From Condylostoma magnum (taxonomy: Eukaryota > Ciliophora > Heterotrichea > Heterotrichida > Condylostomatidae): a DNA stretch of 22,169 nt. Positions 20,061-22,169 of the stretch are shown piece by piece. Position numbers and translations under genes: made by a program. Where the stretch lies: positions 1 through 22,169 of the forward strand of contig CAKKTI010000302.1 of NCBI GenBank assembly GCA_920105805.1, in the 5' to 3' direction. The notes beneath the pieces were generated by a model, which worked only from the letters and a program-made list of their open reading frames with translations, was not told the origin of the DNA and did not search any database. Position 1 is the first letter of the stretch. Each line of letters opens with the position of its first letter.

Positions 20061-22169
20061 CTAACTAATATAAAGACTAGCTGCAAATGCAATGTCACGT
20101 TTAAGGAGCGTAGCGGCTTCTGCGAATTTTTGTTTTAGTTCTACTTGGCCTGTAATACACGCAGCGACTTGCATTGACTTCAGAAGCTCATGAGTTCTTA
20201 TTATTGAACGCACTATGTTTCCTTCACGAACATGCATAAAGGTGTTCATTATTTCCTTGAAGGATATTTTATTGCACCATAGAATAACTATATCAACTAA
20301 GCTGAATTGAACCTCACCGTCTTTCACTGATTGCTCAACTCCGTGTTTAGTTTCAATTTAGTACAAAGTGCCACTTCATTGCTTTATTTGGTCTAAGGCC
20401 TTCCAGAGTTCGTGGGATTGGGATTAGACTTGGTAATCACAGCGGAAATCGCATACAAAACAGCTTACCAAGGCTGCAGTTTCTTAGGGGGTAAGAGGGT
20501 AGAATAAGGCATCGTATATGCATTGAGTTATTACTAGAGAGTAAGGGTTGTTGAATAAAGAAACTACTCGTCCTTTTGTCTAGACTTACTTACCTTCGTT
20601 GATAAGTTGGTAAGTTTTCATTATTTCAATTCTTTGTTCTAAATCAGTGACTGCTTCGGAGGTTTACTTAAACTTTTCCTCTGTTTTTTCTAGCTTTTCC
20701 TGTTATTCTGTGTATTGACTTATTGTTTTAATTAGTTCTTATCTGTTTGCACTTCTCCAGAGGGGGTTTTAGGAAAGTTGTAAAAGGAGTTGGTCTATTT
20801 GGCTAAATAATTATTGGATTTCTTGAGATTTGATATCTCTTGGTCTGTAGAATTTTCTAGGGGCAATAAGTCTGCATGTTTAGGTAATTTATGCCATTTT
20901 TTCGATGAACTCACCTTAGTTAGAGCTTTTTGCATAGTCTACTGTAGTTGAGAATTTTATATCTGTTTCATATAGCCCAATGATTTAAGAAATTTATAAC
21001 TATGCTTATTCTATCATTCCATTCGGTTTAGATACATAGCAGTCTATTAAGTTGTTTTAAAATCTTACCAATACCCCAAATACATTTTCTTATTATATTT
21101 GTGCTTCAAAAATCATTCCTTATTTTATGTTTTTATTTTCTATTGGCATCCTTAAATTACTCTATAATTGGTGCAATTACTATAAATCATCATTAAACTA
21201 TGCAACACCTTCACTCCCTTCCATTTTTTCTTTGAGTTATTATAACCTTTGCCTTTCTAATGGTAATGATTACTCACTAATTATCTTTTCTGTATGTGTT
21301 GCATTGTATTTAAAACTCTTCATAGCCATTTCTTCAATATCAATACTCTCTGTCATCATTAGCGAGGTAATTTATGAGTACCTCATTTTAAACTTACTTT
21401 CTAGTTCTATTGGTTTATGTTAGCATAATGCCTTAAATTCATCCAAAAATAAAATTGACTTATAATCTGGGAAGAATATAATAACATTTCCTTTAGTATC
21501 TTTACCACGGCGTCCAGCCCTTCCTGACATTTGAGTATATTCTCCTGCTTATAGAATTCTTCTGCATTCACCATCAAATTTTCTAACACTACCAAAAATA
21601 ACGGACCTAGCTGGCAAATTCAACCCCATAGCTACAGTCTCAGTGGCTACCAGTACCTTAGTCAATTATTTAGCAAACAAAATCTCAACAATTTCCTTCA
21701 GTATTGGCAAAATTCCACTATGATGTACCCCAATTCCTTTCTCCAGCAATCTCGAAATCATTATAATCTAAGGAATCTCTCTGTCTTCCTTACTTACTCT
21801 TTTTAACGATCTTTTAATAAATCCCTTAACTTTTACCTTTTCATGTCTTTCTAGTAGGTCAACTTGCTCAGATAACATTTCTGCCTTTTCATCGCATTTT
21901 TACCTTGCAAATTCAAATATAACACAAGGAAGCATCTCCTCATCCCGCATTCGCCTTATAAGATCTCTGTATTACACTTTCTCAGACTTACCTCTTTTTT
22001 TTTATGATCCTCTTCTACTACCCCTGCTACCCCTTCTCCTACCTCTTTACTTATCACCTTCCTGGGCTTCTCTTTTCAATCTTCCTAATTCATTCATATT
22101 GTTCGTATTCAATTTTAAGCTTTAATCTATTAAAATATAGAACTTTTCATCATAATAGGCCTTGTGTTC
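20061..22169 (-). CDS. SKI2: SKI2-type DExH RNA helicase, C-terminal part (5' end outside window)
   Basis: 702 residues of the exosome-cofactor helicase of the Ski complex (cytoplasmic 3'-5' mRNA decay). The N-terminal RecA domain lies outside the window. Present are: a basic [14 protein letters not shown] linker; [54 protein letters not shown], the MGLNLP form typical of SKI2 over MTR4; and [10 protein letters not shown] (motif VI, near 21503-21532). A helical arch follows, with [33 protein letters not shown] and [16 protein letters not shown]. The DSHCT domain ends [19 protein letters not shown], close to the human SKIV2L end. The stop is TAG 20063-20061. TAA/TAG give Gln and TGA gives Trp (KQWSGTL). 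A 14-nt GT...AG string at 20580-20593 is read through in frame. Confidence 0.93.

Noticed and set aside
20580-20593. 14-nt GT..AG string in the SKI2 gene (minus strand) as an intron
   Set aside because: Not a multiple of three; removal breaks the frame just before the conserved KGRV segment, whereas read-through keeps it.
1-22169. Karyorelict-type code with TGA as the only stop
   Set aside because: The PLAC8 gene, PSMA2, ABCG and SKI2 have no in-frame TGA before running into neighbouring genes, and PSMA2 ends at TAG by homologous length.
1-22169. Degraded pseudogenes, because conserved genes are full of stop codons
   Set aside because: The codons fall consistently at Gln and Trp positions of conserved motifs, and no frameshifts are needed in any gene.
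1-22169. tRNA (for example Gln-tRNA reading UAA/UAG), rRNA, telomere, transposon or CRISPR
   Set aside because: No cloverleaf, rRNA core, telomeric repeat, transposase-like frame, terminal repeat or spaced repeat array was seen; tRNA and release-factor genes needed for this code must lie elsewhere.

Overview
The window looks like ciliate macronuclear DNA: AT-rich, gene-dense and apparently intronless. Almost every gene reads through TAA, TAG and TGA as sense codons. Conserved positions show TAA and TAG read as glutamine and TGA as tryptophan (the P450 haem loop, the ABC Q-loop, PSMA2, the MFS carrier and the K+ channel all need this). The same three codons also end genes. TGA ends the P1 stalk protein, TAG ends the proteasome alpha-2 subunit at its canonical length, and TAA/TAG end genes whose next in-frame TGA lies far away or inside a convergent neighbour. 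This matches the context-dependent code known from the heterotrich Condylostoma magnum (translation table 28), not the karyorelict code in which only TGA terminates. I therefore infer a Condylostoma-like heterotrich; the species is not proven.

Layout, left to right: the 3' part of a CK1-like kinase (+, 1-987), ribosomal stalk protein P1 (+, 1043-1405), an unknown small protein (+, 1449-1766), a PLAC8-type Cys-rich protein (+, 1864-2190), proteasome alpha-2 (+, 2301-3002), an unknown S/Q/R-rich protein (-, 3049-3648), an MFS carrier (-, 3734-5110), a CYP20-like cytochrome P450 (+, 5291-6610), a very large receptor with a ligand-binding ectodomain and many membrane spans (+, 6819-about 10220), a leucine-rich-repeat/coiled-coil protein (-, 10422-12914), a small membrane-type ORF (+, 12959-13297), a voltage-gated K+ channel with a cyclic-nucleotide-binding domain (+, 13341-about 15176), a possible micro-ORF (+, 15257-15409), a 920-residue Gln-rich charge-polarised protein (+, 15473-18235), an ABCG half-transporter (+, 18279-20048), and the 3' part of a SKI2-type RNA helicase (-, 20061-22169).

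The genes do not form a pathway or operon. They are a housekeeping/signalling mix packed with spacers of about 10-280 bp. What unites them is the decoding system. Reassigned codons are frequent in gene bodies, thin out before the real end, and real ends are often followed by extra in-frame stops. I see no rRNA, tRNA, transposon, telomere or CRISPR. Exact ends of several CDSs are ambiguous because of the dual-use codons; the choice made is stated in each entry.
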